From NCBI GenBank assembly GCA_965223985.1, contig OZ245030.1, forward strand, positions 3,410,001-3,474,000: a stretch of 64,000 bases of DNA. Direction: 5' to 3'. Below the pieces are notes generated by a model. The model had not been told where the DNA came from. It made no database searches and was given only the letters and a program-made list of their open reading frames with translations. Positions 1 to 8,753 of this stretch are shown here, one piece after another. The stretch's first letter is position 1. Each line of letters begins with the position of its first letter. Origin of the DNA: JAPPKS01 sp963667895. GTDB lineage: Bacteria; Poribacteria; WGA-4E; PCPOR2b. The position numbers were made by a program, and so were the translations under genes.

Positions 1-14
1 TCAACCCAACCTAC
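1..14 (-). repeat. Copy of dispersed GTAGGTTGGGTTGA repeat, at window edge
   Basis: The first 14 bases are the reverse complement of a motif that recurs at 43539, 44216 (one mismatch), 44293 and 45517. The rest of this copy lies outside the window. All copies lie in non-coding or decayed DNA, as expected of a small non-autonomous repeat. Confidence 0.6.
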
Positions 15-240
15 AATCAATTGCGCATAATTGTCCTGTGGTTAACCCTTGTGAGTGTCCGCCCCGCACGACTTTCCGGACTTGTGGGTAATGGTAAGCT
101 TACTAAGGGGGAGCTAGAGGGGGTCGGGTGCGTTGCACCCGTGCTAGATCTAACAGCTAGTCTGAATTCGGAAATCTGACTAAGCGAGACATAGTCGTCA
201 GTGTCTAGCATCTCTGTGACTAAAACACAATTTAGAAAAA
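15..240. other. Non-coding stretch with hairpin
   Basis: No gene seen. A perfect hairpin (CGGGTGC, loop GTT, GCACCCG) lies at 125-141. The text around 79-110 (gacttgtgggtaatggtaag, then a run of G) resembles 44581-44612 (gacttgcgggtaattgcaag, then a run of G), so this is probably another dispersed repeat family. There is no clear promoter. Confidence 0.4.
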
Positions 241-1059
241 ATGGTGAGAACGCCTGATTACGGTCAAAGACAACTGCGCAAATGTCTTCGCGCGGAAGCG
301 ATTCGCAGACGCGATAATATACCGCCAGCGGTGAGGTCCGAATTGAGCCACCGGATTATCAAGCGGGTTATCAATTGGATTGAGGAAAATGCAATTATCG
401 CGGTTCAACTCTATCTGAGCATGCGGAGTGAAGTGGAAACCGATGGGCTGCTTGATTATCTCCTCGCTAGCGCAAAAATCGCACTTGCACCCGTGACGGA
501 TATGCAGCGGCGTATGCTTACCCCGCTCCGAATTTCGGACCCCGGTACAGACTTCGTCTTTCACTTTTACGGTATGCGCGAGCCAAACCCGATAACTTGC
601 CCATCGTTTCCCCTCCTACAGCAGGAAGTAAGCACCTTACTGCAGCAATTGGACGCCTTACCCACGCAACACGATCTACATCGGATCGCCGCCAATCTAC
701 AGGGGGAGCTCAATGACCTTCAGGAGAAACCTGCCGACGCCGCCGACCTCCACCAGCAAGCGGACGCATTTCCGCGGGACAAGGACGCCCCGCGCAAGGT
801 GTTTGTGCTACGGCAGCAAGTGGACACTTTCCTACGCCGATTGGACTACCTCTCGCGCGAGGTGAACAACCTTCCGTGTCTCTTCGAGATTTATCAGCAA
901 GCACGACAACGCGAGCGCATGACTGCCGTCCAGCGTGAATCCTGTCATTTACCACCACGTGCGCCCGAGCCCGGCAAGTTGCCCTTTTCACTCGAGTCCG
1001 ATGATAACCCCAAAGACCTCGACCACATCCTTCGTGAAATTGCAAAACTCACTGAGTGA
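241..1059 (+). pseudogene. Chimeric partial duplicate of 5-formyltetrahydrofolate cyclo-ligase
   Basis: The first about 372 bp (to about 612) are a near-identical copy of the first part of the intact cyclo-ligase at 2938, with a few substitutions. Just after the shared CPSFP residues homology stops, and the frame stays open for another 148 codons of unrelated sequence rich in Gln, Leu and Asp. That tail lacks the substrate and metal site region of the enzyme (the GYGGGFYDRF block), so the product cannot be a working cyclo-ligase. The tail contains three loosely repeated units of the form LxQQxDxFLxxLDxL, suggesting a short helical or coiled-coil segment or another gene's remnant. I treat it as a recombination product; an expressed chimera is possible because the frame is intact for 272 residues. 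The duplicated block also carries the bases just before the start codon. Confidence 0.65.
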
Positions 1060-1438
1060 CCATTGTAGCCGCGTGCTCTGTTCAGAGCATTCGGAACGCT
1101 CAAAAAGGCGGGGAAATGGAAGACTAAGAGGGAAAATTGAGATAGATGGCTCGTGTGTGACAAGTGGGCAAAAGGACAAAGGTTCGATGTGAGAATCCAG
1201 TGGTAAAAAGACACAACGAACTTTCAAAACCCGCCTCCATCCTGAGAATCGAGATTCGTGTTGGTGGATTTCACGAAAAAAAACTTTGCAGGGTGACACG
1301 TGTTACTTGACTTTTCATTTCTGTAACTTGGGAGGGGTTTTTTGTTTATAACGCTTAATCAAGCATTGTCAGAGGGTATGTTTAAGTGTACACTGTGTTC
1401 CCGGATTTAGGCGTATAAACGGAAACAATGAGGTGGTG
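1060..1438. other. Intergenic region, no gene seen
   Basis: About 380 bp without a convincing reading frame. A short perfect hairpin (TGCTCTG/CAGAGCA) lies at 1074-1089, just after the chimeric gene, but has no T tract to make it a clear terminator. Overlapping frames here on both strands have no recognisable product. Confidence 0.4.
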
Positions 1439-1717
1439 ATGAATCAGTTGGAAAAGTATCAGCAGAAGCCGTGTGGTACACTCTCGCCGTTCGTTTCGGT
1501 GAGCGATGAAACAAAAGCGTTCATCTATTGCGCTGTCTCCACGAACACGCAGGGGGCTATTGAGGGTGCGGTCGATCAATGTACGCTCTGGCTTGACGGT
1601 CGCAACCCAACGGACGAGTTCATTGCGGAGTACGTGAGAATTTACCTGAGAAAGGGAAAATCGCCATCTACGATTTCAATCGTGGTCGTGGCGGTGAATT
1701 GGGTTTCCAAATTTTAG
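1439..1717 (+). pseudogene. N-terminal fragment of a tyrosine recombinase/integrase
   Basis: A 93-codon frame opens at ATG 1439 behind a purine-rich tgaggtgg. Its second half (DEFIAEYVRIYLRKGKSPST, then ISIVVVAVNWVSKF) has the look of the SAM-like core-binding domain found at the N-terminus of phage-type integrases. It stops just where the catalytic domain should begin. The DNA beyond the stop can be read in another frame as a short continuation (ILDRELSD) but soon runs into stops. No catalytic Arg-His-Arg-Tyr region is present. It is most likely the relic of an integrase gene and fits the broken genes around it. The family call rests on motif flavour only and is moderately uncertain. Confidence 0.45.
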
Positions 1718-1920
1718 ACCGCGAGCTATCGGATTAGCATTGGACACTCCTTCCGATGGCAGCCCACCAAAACACCTCGCTATTGAGCCAGTTGAAAGAT
1801 GCCCGCTCACGTGAATCGGTGGGGCTTGTGGCGTGGGTTCGGCGAAATCTACGGATAGGAAAGCATATCTATCTTAACTCAACTTAAATTGAATCGGAAA
1901 TAATATAACATGGAGGAACC

Positions 1921-2612
1921 ATGCTAGGTGCGATTATAGGTGACATTATCGGCTCCATCTACGAGTGGGAACGTATTAAGACCAAGGATTTTAGCCTCTT
2001 TGACCCGAACTGCGATTTCACAGATGATTCGGTCTGCACGGCGGCTTTTTTCATCAGTGGATCCATTTCGCCGTACCGGCGCCCTATGAAAGTTATGGGA
2101 ACGGTGCGGCAATGCGCGTCTCACCAGCGGCGTTCCTCCATCGCGACGACCTAGACGCTGCGGTAAGTGCCGCCGACAAGGTGACCGCCATCACACACAA
2201 TCACTCCGAAGGCATAAAGGGGGCACGGGCAACAACGCACGCTATCTGGCTCGCGTATCAAGGCGAGAATGCAACGGACATCCGCCAGGCTATCGCGTCT
2301 GAATATGGTTACGACTTAAGCCGAACGGTGGACGATATCCGTCCCGGGTACTCCTTTGATGAGACCTGCCAAGGCACGGTGCCGCAGGCGATTACATGCG
2401 CTCTGGAATCAGAGTGTTTTGAAGATGCCGTGAGGAATGCCGTCTCTCTGGGTGGCGATTCTGACACCCTCGCCGCCATCGCCGGTCCCATTGCCGAGGC
2501 GCTGCACGGTATCCCCGATGAACTCAAAGAACAGGTAGAAAATCGATACCTCGAAGATGCTTCGGATATTCGCACGGTGATGCAAGAAATGTACCGGGTA
2601 GTCGGCGAATAA
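1921..2612 (+). pseudogene. ADP-ribosylglycohydrolase, internally deleted and frameshifted
   Basis: The start (MLGAIIGDIIGSIYEWERIK, then FTDDSVCTAA) is typical of the DraG/ARH family, which removes ADP-ribose from proteins with two Mg2+ ions. The family's PYESYGNGAAMRVSP block is found in a different frame from about 2082, and the rest runs to 2612 and includes the metal-binding SLGGDSDTLAAIAG motif. The stretch that should join FTDD to PYESYGNG (about 40 residues) is missing and the frame changes between the two parts, so the gene carries an internal deletion plus a frameshift. A clear ribosome binding site (catggaggaaccATG) precedes the original start. The downstream part could still be translated from ATG 2112 but would lack the first metal ligands. 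Confidence 0.8.
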
Positions 2613-2937
2613 ATCCACGGTTTTGCTGCCGTGAGCCGAGGGTCGCGCAAAGTTTTGATGATTCGGGTAGTCGATCTGAACATTCTGTACAGACCATTCT
2701 CCAGATAGCGTTGGAGGATCGCCTTCAGGCGGAGATTGACTATCTTCGAAATCCAACGGTAAAGCACGTGTCGCTGCTTGCGTTGGGAACACAACGGAAC
2801 GCGAATCTTATGAAGTGGTTGAAAGTGCCGCACTCCGGTGCATTGGCTTGGTTCGGCGAAAAATGTAGTGGTGGGTGGATAGACACCATGAAGAGCGGAT
2901 TGGAAGGAAGCACGACGGACAGCAGTCCTGAGAAAAT
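2613..2937. other. Unassigned stretch upstream of cyclo-ligase
   Basis: From 2711 a frame continuous with the cyclo-ligase adds about 75 codons upstream of ATG 2938. The added residues resemble nothing I recognise. The duplicate at 241 starts exactly at the equivalent of ATG 2938 without them, so the extension is probably not part of the enzyme and may be the remnant of another gene. Confidence 0.35.
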
Positions 2938-3547
2938 GGTGAGAACGCCTGATTACGGTCAAAGACAACTGCGCAAATGTCTTCGCGCGGAAGCGATTCG
3001 CAGACGCGATAATATACCGCCAGCGGTGAGGTCCGAATTGAGCCAACGGATTATCAACCGGGTTATCAATTGGATTGAGGAAAATGCAATTATCGCGGTT
3101 CAACTCTATCTGAGCATGCGGAGTGAAGTGGAAACCAATGGGCTGCTTGATTATCTCCTCGCTAGCGACAAAATCGCACTTGCGACCGTGACGGATATGC
3201 AGCGGCGTATGCTTACCCCGCTCCGAATTTCGGACCCCGGTACAGATTTCGTTTTTCACCCTTACGGTATGTGCGAGCCAAACCGGAAGACCTGTCCGTC
3301 GTTTCCCCCAGAACAGATTGATTTAATCATCGTCCCCGGCGCCGCTTTCGATCGCAAGGGGCACCGCCTCGGGTACGGCGGTGGCTTTTACGACCGATTT
3401 CTCCGCCGATGCCCCCAGGCGGTGTGGATCGGTCTAGCCTACGAGGCACAGATTATTAGTGATACGCTACCTCAACCGCGGGACGTCCCGCTACACCGCA
3501 TCGTAACAGAAAATGATAGCCTGATGTGTCAAGATGTCTCAGTTTAG
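2938..3547 (+). CDS. 5-formyltetrahydrofolate cyclo-ligase
   Basis: Converts 5-formyltetrahydrofolate to 5,10-methenyltetrahydrofolate with ATP in the cytoplasm, returning stored folate to one-carbon metabolism. The 203-residue product has the usual family length. It shows the N-terminal basic helix (QLRKCLRAEAIRRRD), the YLSMRSEVET segment, and the diagnostic nucleotide and Mg2+ region VPGAAFDRKGHRLGYGGGFY followed by DRFLRR. The C-terminus has the DVPLHRIVTE signature. I place the start at ATG 2938 because the copy at 241 starts at the same base and homology to the family begins there, although the frame is open upstream to 2711. It appears to be a stand-alone gene; the neighbours on the left are decayed and the next gene is an unrelated lipoprotein. 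Confidence 0.88.
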
Positions 3548-3638
3548 AAAACGATAACAGTTCAGGTGATTCACCAACCATCCATGTTGGGGCGGACAGC
3601 AAATCGTGCGGTAGGTACACATTAAGGAGAATTTGCTG

Positions 3639-5525
3639 ATGAAAAGGACACTCTTTTTAAAGTTTAACCCTATACTTATCTCTATCCTCCTGCTGCAAAG
3701 CAGTTGCAACCAAAATCAAGACATTACTCGATGGAATCTGCCCGAAGGCACCAAAGCGCGAATCGGAAAAGGCACACTGTCGGGCAATATCACCTATTCG
3801 CCAGACGGGACTCAACTGGCGGTCGCGAGTAGTATCGGCATTTGGCTCTATCATTTGAGCACCGGTTCTGAAATCGCCCTGCTCACGGGGCACACAGATG
3901 AGGTTGAGTTCGTAGAATTCTCCCCAGACGGGTCCGCGCTTGCCAGTGGAGGGGGATATGAGGACGCGACGATTCGTATTTGGGACACCAATAAAAGAGA
4001 ACACCTGCGAACTCTTAAGGGGCACAGGAGTAGGGTTACTTCGGTATCGTTTTCACCTGATGGAAACACACTTGCCAGTGGGGGTTCGGACGGCACGGTA
4101 CGGCTGTGGGACGCCCACACCGGAGATGACAAGTTTACGCGTTCTTGGCATTCCAATTGGATCCCGATGGAATTTCGTAATTTAAATTTTAACACGGGGG
4201 AAGACAAGTTCACCCGCGTCTGGCGTTCAGCATCGGTCAACTCTATTCAGTTCTCTCCCGATGGAACTACTGTCGCTAGTGCGAGTGTCGACGAAACGAT
4301 TCGGATATGGGACGTCCACTCGGGGGAACATTTGCAGGCTTTTGAAGGACATACGGGAGGGGTCAATTACATAATGTTCTCACGCAATGGAAGCTGGCTT
4401 GTCAGTGGGAGTTCGGACGAGACGATTCGGATATGGGACGTCCGCACAGGGGAACACCTGCAGACTCTTGAAGGACATACAGGCGGGGTTAATTCTGTGG
4501 CGTTTTCGCCCGATGGCACCACGCTTGCCAGCGCGAGTTACGACAATACAATTCGGTTGTGGGACGCCCGCACGGGGAAACACTTGCAGTCTCTTGAAGG
4601 ACATACGGGAGGGGTCAATTCTGCGACTTTTTCACCCGATGGTAACATGCTTGCTAGTGCGAGTTCAGACAAGACAATTCGGCTGTGGGACGCCCACACT
4701 GGGAAACACCTGCAGACCCTTTCAGGGCACATAGAAGCCGGCAGTTATGTAGCATTTTCCGCCGATGGGTTGACGCTTGCCAGTGCGAGTTACGACAAGA
4801 CAATTCGATTGTGGGATGCTAGCACTGGGGAATGTCTACGAACTCTTCTAGGGCATAGGCGCTCAATTGCTTGCTTTGCCTTCTCCACGGATGGTCTCAC
4901 GCTTGCTAGTGGAAGTGGGCGTACATACCCTTTTTCTAAAAGTTCTGAAGGCGAAGAAAACACTATTCGGTTGTGGAATGTACATACTGGAGAAAGTCTG
5001 GGGGCTCTCAAAGGAGACAATGATGGAGTTAGTTCGCTTGCGTTTTCTATTGATGGAGGTACGCTAGCCAGTGGGGGCTATAAGAACAAGGCGATTCAGC
5101 TGTGGAACACCAACACGCGAGAACTCTTGCGGAAACTTGAAGGCCACACGAGATCAGTCAATTCCGTAGCGTTTTCTCCCGATGGAAGTATTCTTGCCAG
5201 TGGAAGTTGGGATAAGACAATTCGGTTGTGGGACGCCTACACGTGGGAACACTTGCGGACACTTAATGGGCATACGAGTTCAGTCGCTTGCACAACATTT
5301 TCCCCTGACGGGAAAAAGCTTGCTAGCGGAAGTCTTGATGACACAATCCGGCTGTGGGAAGTCCACACTGGAGAATGCCAGCAGATTCTTCAAGGTCACA
5401 CAGGTTGGGTCGAATCCGTTGCGTTCTCACCTGATGGGCACACGCTTACCAGTGGGAGTGAGGACGGTACGATTCTTCTGTGGGACTTGATGCCGGGCAT
5501 CGACACAATCGGAGCAGGGCAGTGA
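3639..5525 (+). CDS. WD40-repeat lipoprotein, about 13 blades
   Basis: Predicted lipoprotein: the N-terminus (MKRTLFLKF, hydrophobic stretch, lipobox LQSSC) gives an acylated Cys about 20 residues in. The rest is a run of WD40 repeats ending in IRIWD, IRLWD or close variants, with at least 13 recognisable blade ends, enough for two seven-bladed propellers. One blade carries an insertion (around GSGRTYPFSKSSEG) and one repeat near residue 180 is degenerate. Such proteins usually act as protein-interaction scaffolds; no catalytic domain is seen, so the partner is unknown. ATG 3639 is preferred over TTG 3633 because aaggaga sits at 3624-3630. Several adjacent blades are nearly identical in DNA as well as protein, implying recent expansion or gene conversion. 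Confidence 0.9.
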   Translation: MKRTLFLKFNPILISILLLQSSCNQNQDITRWNLPEGTKARIGKGTLSGNITYSPDGTQLAVASSIGIWLYHLSTGSEIALLTGHTDEVEFVEFSPDGSALASGGGYEDATIRIWDTNKREHLRTLKGHRSRVTSVSFSPDGNTLASGGSDGTVRLWDAHTGDDKFTRSWHSNWIPMEFRNLNFNTGEDKFTRVWRSASVNSIQFSPDGTTVASASVDETIRIWDVHSGEHLQAFEGHTGGVNYIMFSRNGSWLVSGSSDETIRIWDVRTGEHLQTLEGHTGGVNSVAFSPDGTTLASASYDNTIRLWDARTGKHLQSLEGHTGGVNSATFSPDGNMLASASSDKTIRLWDAHTGKHLQTLSGHIEAGSYVAFSADGLTLASASYDKTIRLWDASTGECLRTLLGHRRSIACFAFSTDGLTLASGSGRTYPFSKSSEGEENTIRLWNVHTGESLGALKGDNDGVSSLAFSIDGGTLASGGYKNKAIQLWNTNTRELLRKLEGHTRSVNSVAFSPDGSILASGSWDKTIRLWDAYTWEHLRTLNGHTSSVACTTFSPDGKKLASGSLDDTIRLWEVHTGECQQILQGHTGWVESVAFSPDGHTLTSGSEDGTILLWDLMPGIDTIGAGQ

Positions 5526-5738
5526 ACACCCGGACCACGGAAGTTTTCACAACAACGGAGTATATAGTGGTGAGCAAGTAAGATGTTCGATGTGTTTGCA
5601 TGGAATGAGCGGAATTAATACGAAAATAGCCACGCTTTTTGGTGAAAATGAATACAACTGCCCTCCACACCGGCATCTTTGAGAAATTAGAGATGCCACT
5701 TTACGAGTACGGCGTCAGATCAAGTATCAACAACATCG

Positions 5739-5789
5739 GTAGGAGGGGCTTCCTAGCCCCGATTATCGGGACAAGGATGTCCTTCCTAC
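5739..5789. repeat. Nested palindromic repeat with GTAGGA/TCCTAC ends
   Basis: The 51-bp unit starts GTAGGA and ends TCCTAC. Between the ends lie three small hairpins: GGGGCT-tcct-AGCCCC, CCGAT-t-ATCGG and AAGGA-tg-TCCTT, giving a cloverleaf-like fold. A related unit with the same ends and a shared GACAAGG...TTCCTAC tail lies at 20263-20346. It sits between the WD40 gene and the convergent PhyH gene. The remainder of 5526-5830 holds no gene. Confidence 0.7.
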
Positions 5790-5830
5790 AGTGGATAAAT
5801 ACAACAGTTCTGAACTTATCTGACAATGCT

Positions 5831-6937
5831 CTAGCTCGCCAACCATCGGATCCAAAGTTCGCGGATAGACACGTCGTGGTCACCTACGTTCTTGAGCGTG
5901 ATATTGTATAGCTTCCTTGTATCGCCAATTCGGGAGGTAACTTCCTCTGCCAAGGACTGAATCGAGCCCTCGCCTTTTTTGCCCGCGGCAACGGCGAAAT
6001 GCGTGAACTTGACGTCATCTACACACAGTTCAAGTTCAGAGTTCCCTCCAATTGCCCAAGTGCCTTCCGGAAACACCCAGCAAGCCCATGTCTGCTTTAC
6101 TTCCAACGCAGACGCTTGCGGGAAACGTATTGCGGTTGAGAATGCGGAACCCGTTGTAATGGTCAAGTTGGTGGCAAGCTTGCCGTCTGCAGCGTGCTTA
6201 ACCTCCTGATAATCGAGCATAGTCCAAATTCGCGGGTGCTTCGCGGCAGGTGGCGGCGTATCCGTCGATGCTACGGACTGCACGAGCATCGCTTGCAACT
6301 GCGGTGGGAATTGATCGTAGCGTTCGCGTGTCACCAAAGGCCACTCTCCGCCACGGTCGACAGCGCCGGGAAGATACATCATATTCGCAGCCATACGATG
6401 CTGATCCGTCGTTGTGTTCGCACCGCTGCGGTGCCATATTCTGCCGTCAAAGATTAACACAGACCCTTTCTTTCCGACGACCGGAATCTCTTGGGGATAG
6501 GTATTGCGCCCAGGCGGGCGTCCAGTGTGATGACTGAACGGTACGGCTAGCGTAGCGCCATTCTCGGCTGTGAAGTCTGTGAGCATCCAGAAGACCTGTA
6601 ATTCTGTCAATCGTGGAATATCCTTGAACCGCCCTCCCCAATGAAGAGGTCCTGCCGGCGCACCGGGTTTGCACCACTTCATCGCCACGTTGTTCGCCAG
6701 TATGAAGTCCTTCCCTAACATCTCTTCCGCAAGTTCCACAAGCGTTGGATGAGTGCACAGCGGAGCGAGCTCCGGAATGTAATTAAGAGAAGTCTCCATA
6801 CTGATATACCCTTCCCGCGGTTCCATCATGCGACGCGCAAGAGTATCAATATGTTCCGCTTCCCGTGGGTCGAGCAAATCTGGCAACACGCAATACCCTT
6901 CATCCTCCAACTGCATCCTCGCATCTCTAAGATCCAT
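5831..6937 (-). CDS. Phytanoyl-CoA dioxygenase family protein, HxG variant, with C-terminal extension
   Basis: A PhyH-type protein of the Fe(II)/2-oxoglutarate oxygenase superfamily. The N-terminus (EDEGYCVLPDLLDP) and core (VFWMLTDFTAENGATLAVP) are typical. The usual iron-binding HxD is here His99-Trp-Gly101, with the distal His169 (WHRSGAN) and a following Arg kept. Loss of the Asp ligand is the hallmark of 2OG halogenases such as SyrB2 and WelO5, so this may halogenate, have another chemistry, or be inactive. The last about 130 residues form an extra domain not usual in PhyH, rich in beta-type sequence. ATG 6937 is chosen over GTG 6946 because ggggtg lies just upstream. It is followed upstream on the same strand by a glycosidase-like gene 28 bp away, suggesting one operon. 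Confidence 0.82.
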   Translation of the reverse strand: MDLRDARMQLEDEGYCVLPDLLDPREAEHIDTLARRMMEPREGYISMETSLNYIPELAPLCTHPTLVELAEEMLGKDFILANNVAMKWCKPGAPAGPLHWGGRFKDIPRLTELQVFWMLTDFTAENGATLAVPFSHHTGRPPGRNTYPQEIPVVGKKGSVLIFDGRIWHRSGANTTTDQHRMAANMMYLPGAVDRGGEWPLVTRERYDQFPPQLQAMLVQSVASTDTPPPAAKHPRIWTMLDYQEVKHAADGKLATNLTITTGSAFSTAIRFPQASALEVKQTWACWVFPEGTWAIGGNSELELCVDDVKFTHFAVAAGKKGEGSIQSLAEEVTSRIGDTRKLYNITLKNVGDHDVSIRELWIRWLAS

Positions 6938-6965
6938 GTTCTTCACCCCAATCTTAATGTTATTC

Positions 6966-8621
6966 TCAATTCTTCGTGTCCTCGGTGGAGTTGCGGTAGT
7001 TCACATGGACTTCCAACTTCTCAATTAATATTTCGGCTTGGGCGTCAGACACGCGCTCAGTGACGCGCAAACCAATCAGATTGTTTCCTACAGCGAATTG
7101 ATTCGGTTGTGCTGTGAAGACTAACCAGCCCTCGTCTACAATCGGGCGGTCAAGTAGTGCGTTATTTAGCCTTAACTCAAGCTGGTTTCCAATACCTACT
7201 GCTGGGGGGATGTTTTGGAGGGTGTGGGCTTTGGTTGCAACGGTGATAACCTGAAGCCGCTGATTGGATGGAAGATGTTCCGCTGCAGGATCCGACAGCA
7301 AAACACGAATGGTAACACGCTCAACTTGCACGGCATCATCTGCGAGGTTGTCGGCAACATACACCTTCAACAGGGTGTCGGCTTTGCCGTCGTTCGCCAT
7401 AGTGGCTGGCAACGGAGCGAACATATTTGTGATGAAATACATCCATCTCGGCGTAGTCCAATCCTCCGGATTGGGGACAACCGTAGGTCCATGTCCACCT
7501 CCGCGCCGCTCTACCACAAAAGTCTTGTCCTTGTGTTTGAGCGCCTCCGGACTGGTCATTTCCCGGTACGCCTGACGGTGCGTTGCCCACACCGGTTCAA
7601 TCTCGCTCCAACCGAGGAAGGCTGCACCGGCTGGGGTCCAGTTGCTAAAGTTGAATGTCTGGATGCCATCCGCTCCCTGATGCCACCAGTTGGCGAATAC
7701 ACTGCGGAAAACGGAGATTGGTGGATGCAGATAACCGTCGGAAGCGTGATGATCGTCTATGCACGGATAAAGCTTTATCTCAGTCCCCGCTGTGATTCGA
7801 CGAAAGGCGGCGATGTCTACATCGAAGGAGCGATTGCCCAAGACGAAGATATCCACCAACCCCTCACGCGCCCAAGTTTCGACATCCATCCCATCAAAAT
7901 GACACCCTTCTAGGTTCTCCGGTATTCGAGCAGCGAGCAGAAATGGTCGGCCACGTCTTTCTTCAATTTCGAGCGTCATCGCTCGTGCCGCACGCATGAA
8001 TTCGGTCAAACATTCTCGGTTTTCCCATTGATGTCCGGGAGGAAGCGTCACCGGCCCCCTGGAAAAGTCTATCTCAATACCGTCGTAGTCGTAGTTTTCC
8101 GCCACCTCACGTAGGATGCTCACCTTGTAGTCGCGCACGTCTTGCACGGTGAAGTTCCAGTATCCCGGATTTCGATATGCCTCCCAAGTATGGATGAGCC
8201 ACTCAGGGTGGGCTTCTTTCAGTATCGGCTTGCTCAACGGCTCGATACTCGCCATGTCTGTCCCATTCAGACGGTAAGAGAAGAAAACTTCCCGACCTCG
8301 TTTCTTGGTCTCCTCAGCGAAGACTCGCACCGGGTCAATACCGGCATCCCACCACTGCTTGAATCCGGGCAGTTCCCAAACGGGTAGAATTTGGCTTGGA
8401 TAATTTGCGTAATTGCCGTCCAGCCAACACCACCAGATGCTGTCCATCTGAATCCCCGCTTCATCGATCATGCTGAAGTAGCCTTTCACTAAGCGTTCTA
8501 TATCCATGCCAGCTAACGGGCAGACCACAGACGGAGCGCCGAAATTGGTGTCGAAGTTGACAATGATTCGTCGGCGTTGATTCACGGCATCAAGGTGCGC
8601 TTGTGAAAATTGCTGTTTCAT
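6966..8621 (-). CDS. Putative glycoside hydrolase (TIM-barrel) with C-terminal beta domain
   Basis: A 551-residue protein beginning at ATG 8621 (preceded by ggggatccg); the frame is open 39 codons further but without family character. It reads as a TIM-barrel hydrolase: IIVNFDTNFGAPS at strand one, DSIWWCWLDGNY, REVFFSYRLNGTD, then YDYDGIEIDFSRGP with paired acidic residues at a strand end, as in hypothetical glycosidases of the GHL10 type, and GIQTFNFSNW near the barrel end. The last about 150 residues look like a beta-sandwich. No signal peptide is seen. Substrate is unknown. It lies between two PhyH genes and upstream of none other, so the cluster may process a modified glycan or lipid-linked sugar. 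Family assignment is tentative. Confidence 0.6.
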   Translation of the reverse strand: MKQQFSQAHLDAVNQRRRIIVNFDTNFGAPSVVCPLAGMDIERLVKGYFSMIDEAGIQMDSIWWCWLDGNYANYPSQILPVWELPGFKQWWDAGIDPVRVFAEETKKRGREVFFSYRLNGTDMASIEPLSKPILKEAHPEWLIHTWEAYRNPGYWNFTVQDVRDYKVSILREVAENYDYDGIEIDFSRGPVTLPPGHQWENRECLTEFMRAARAMTLEIEERRGRPFLLAARIPENLEGCHFDGMDVETWAREGLVDIFVLGNRSFDVDIAAFRRITAGTEIKLYPCIDDHHASDGYLHPPISVFRSVFANWWHQGADGIQTFNFSNWTPAGAAFLGWSEIEPVWATHRQAYREMTSPEALKHKDKTFVVERRGGGHGPTVVPNPEDWTTPRWMYFITNMFAPLPATMANDGKADTLLKVYVADNLADDAVQVERVTIRVLLSDPAAEHLPSNQRLQVITVATKAHTLQNIPPAVGIGNQLELRLNNALLDRPIVDEGWLVFTAQPNQFAVGNNLIGLRVTERVSDAQAEILIEKLEVHVNYRNSTEDTKN

Positions 8622-8753
8622 CGGATCCCCGCTTTGTATTCTACGTGGTGTGTGATTTCTTTTAACCGAACGATGAACGCTCAACCCTGCCACAGCGTGG
8701 GGTGACCGGTGCGTGGAGGGCGGTAAAATGGGCGCCACCGCGCCATTAACGAC

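Noticed and set aside
2309..3259. Long minus-strand frame (316 codons)
   Set aside because: It lies antisense to the ADP-ribosylglycohydrolase relic and cyclo-ligase, which have clear family motifs; a similar antisense frame at 232-564 arises only because that DNA is duplicated.
7215..7913. Plus-strand frame of 232 codons
   Set aside because: Antisense to the glycosidase-like gene and without recognisable features.
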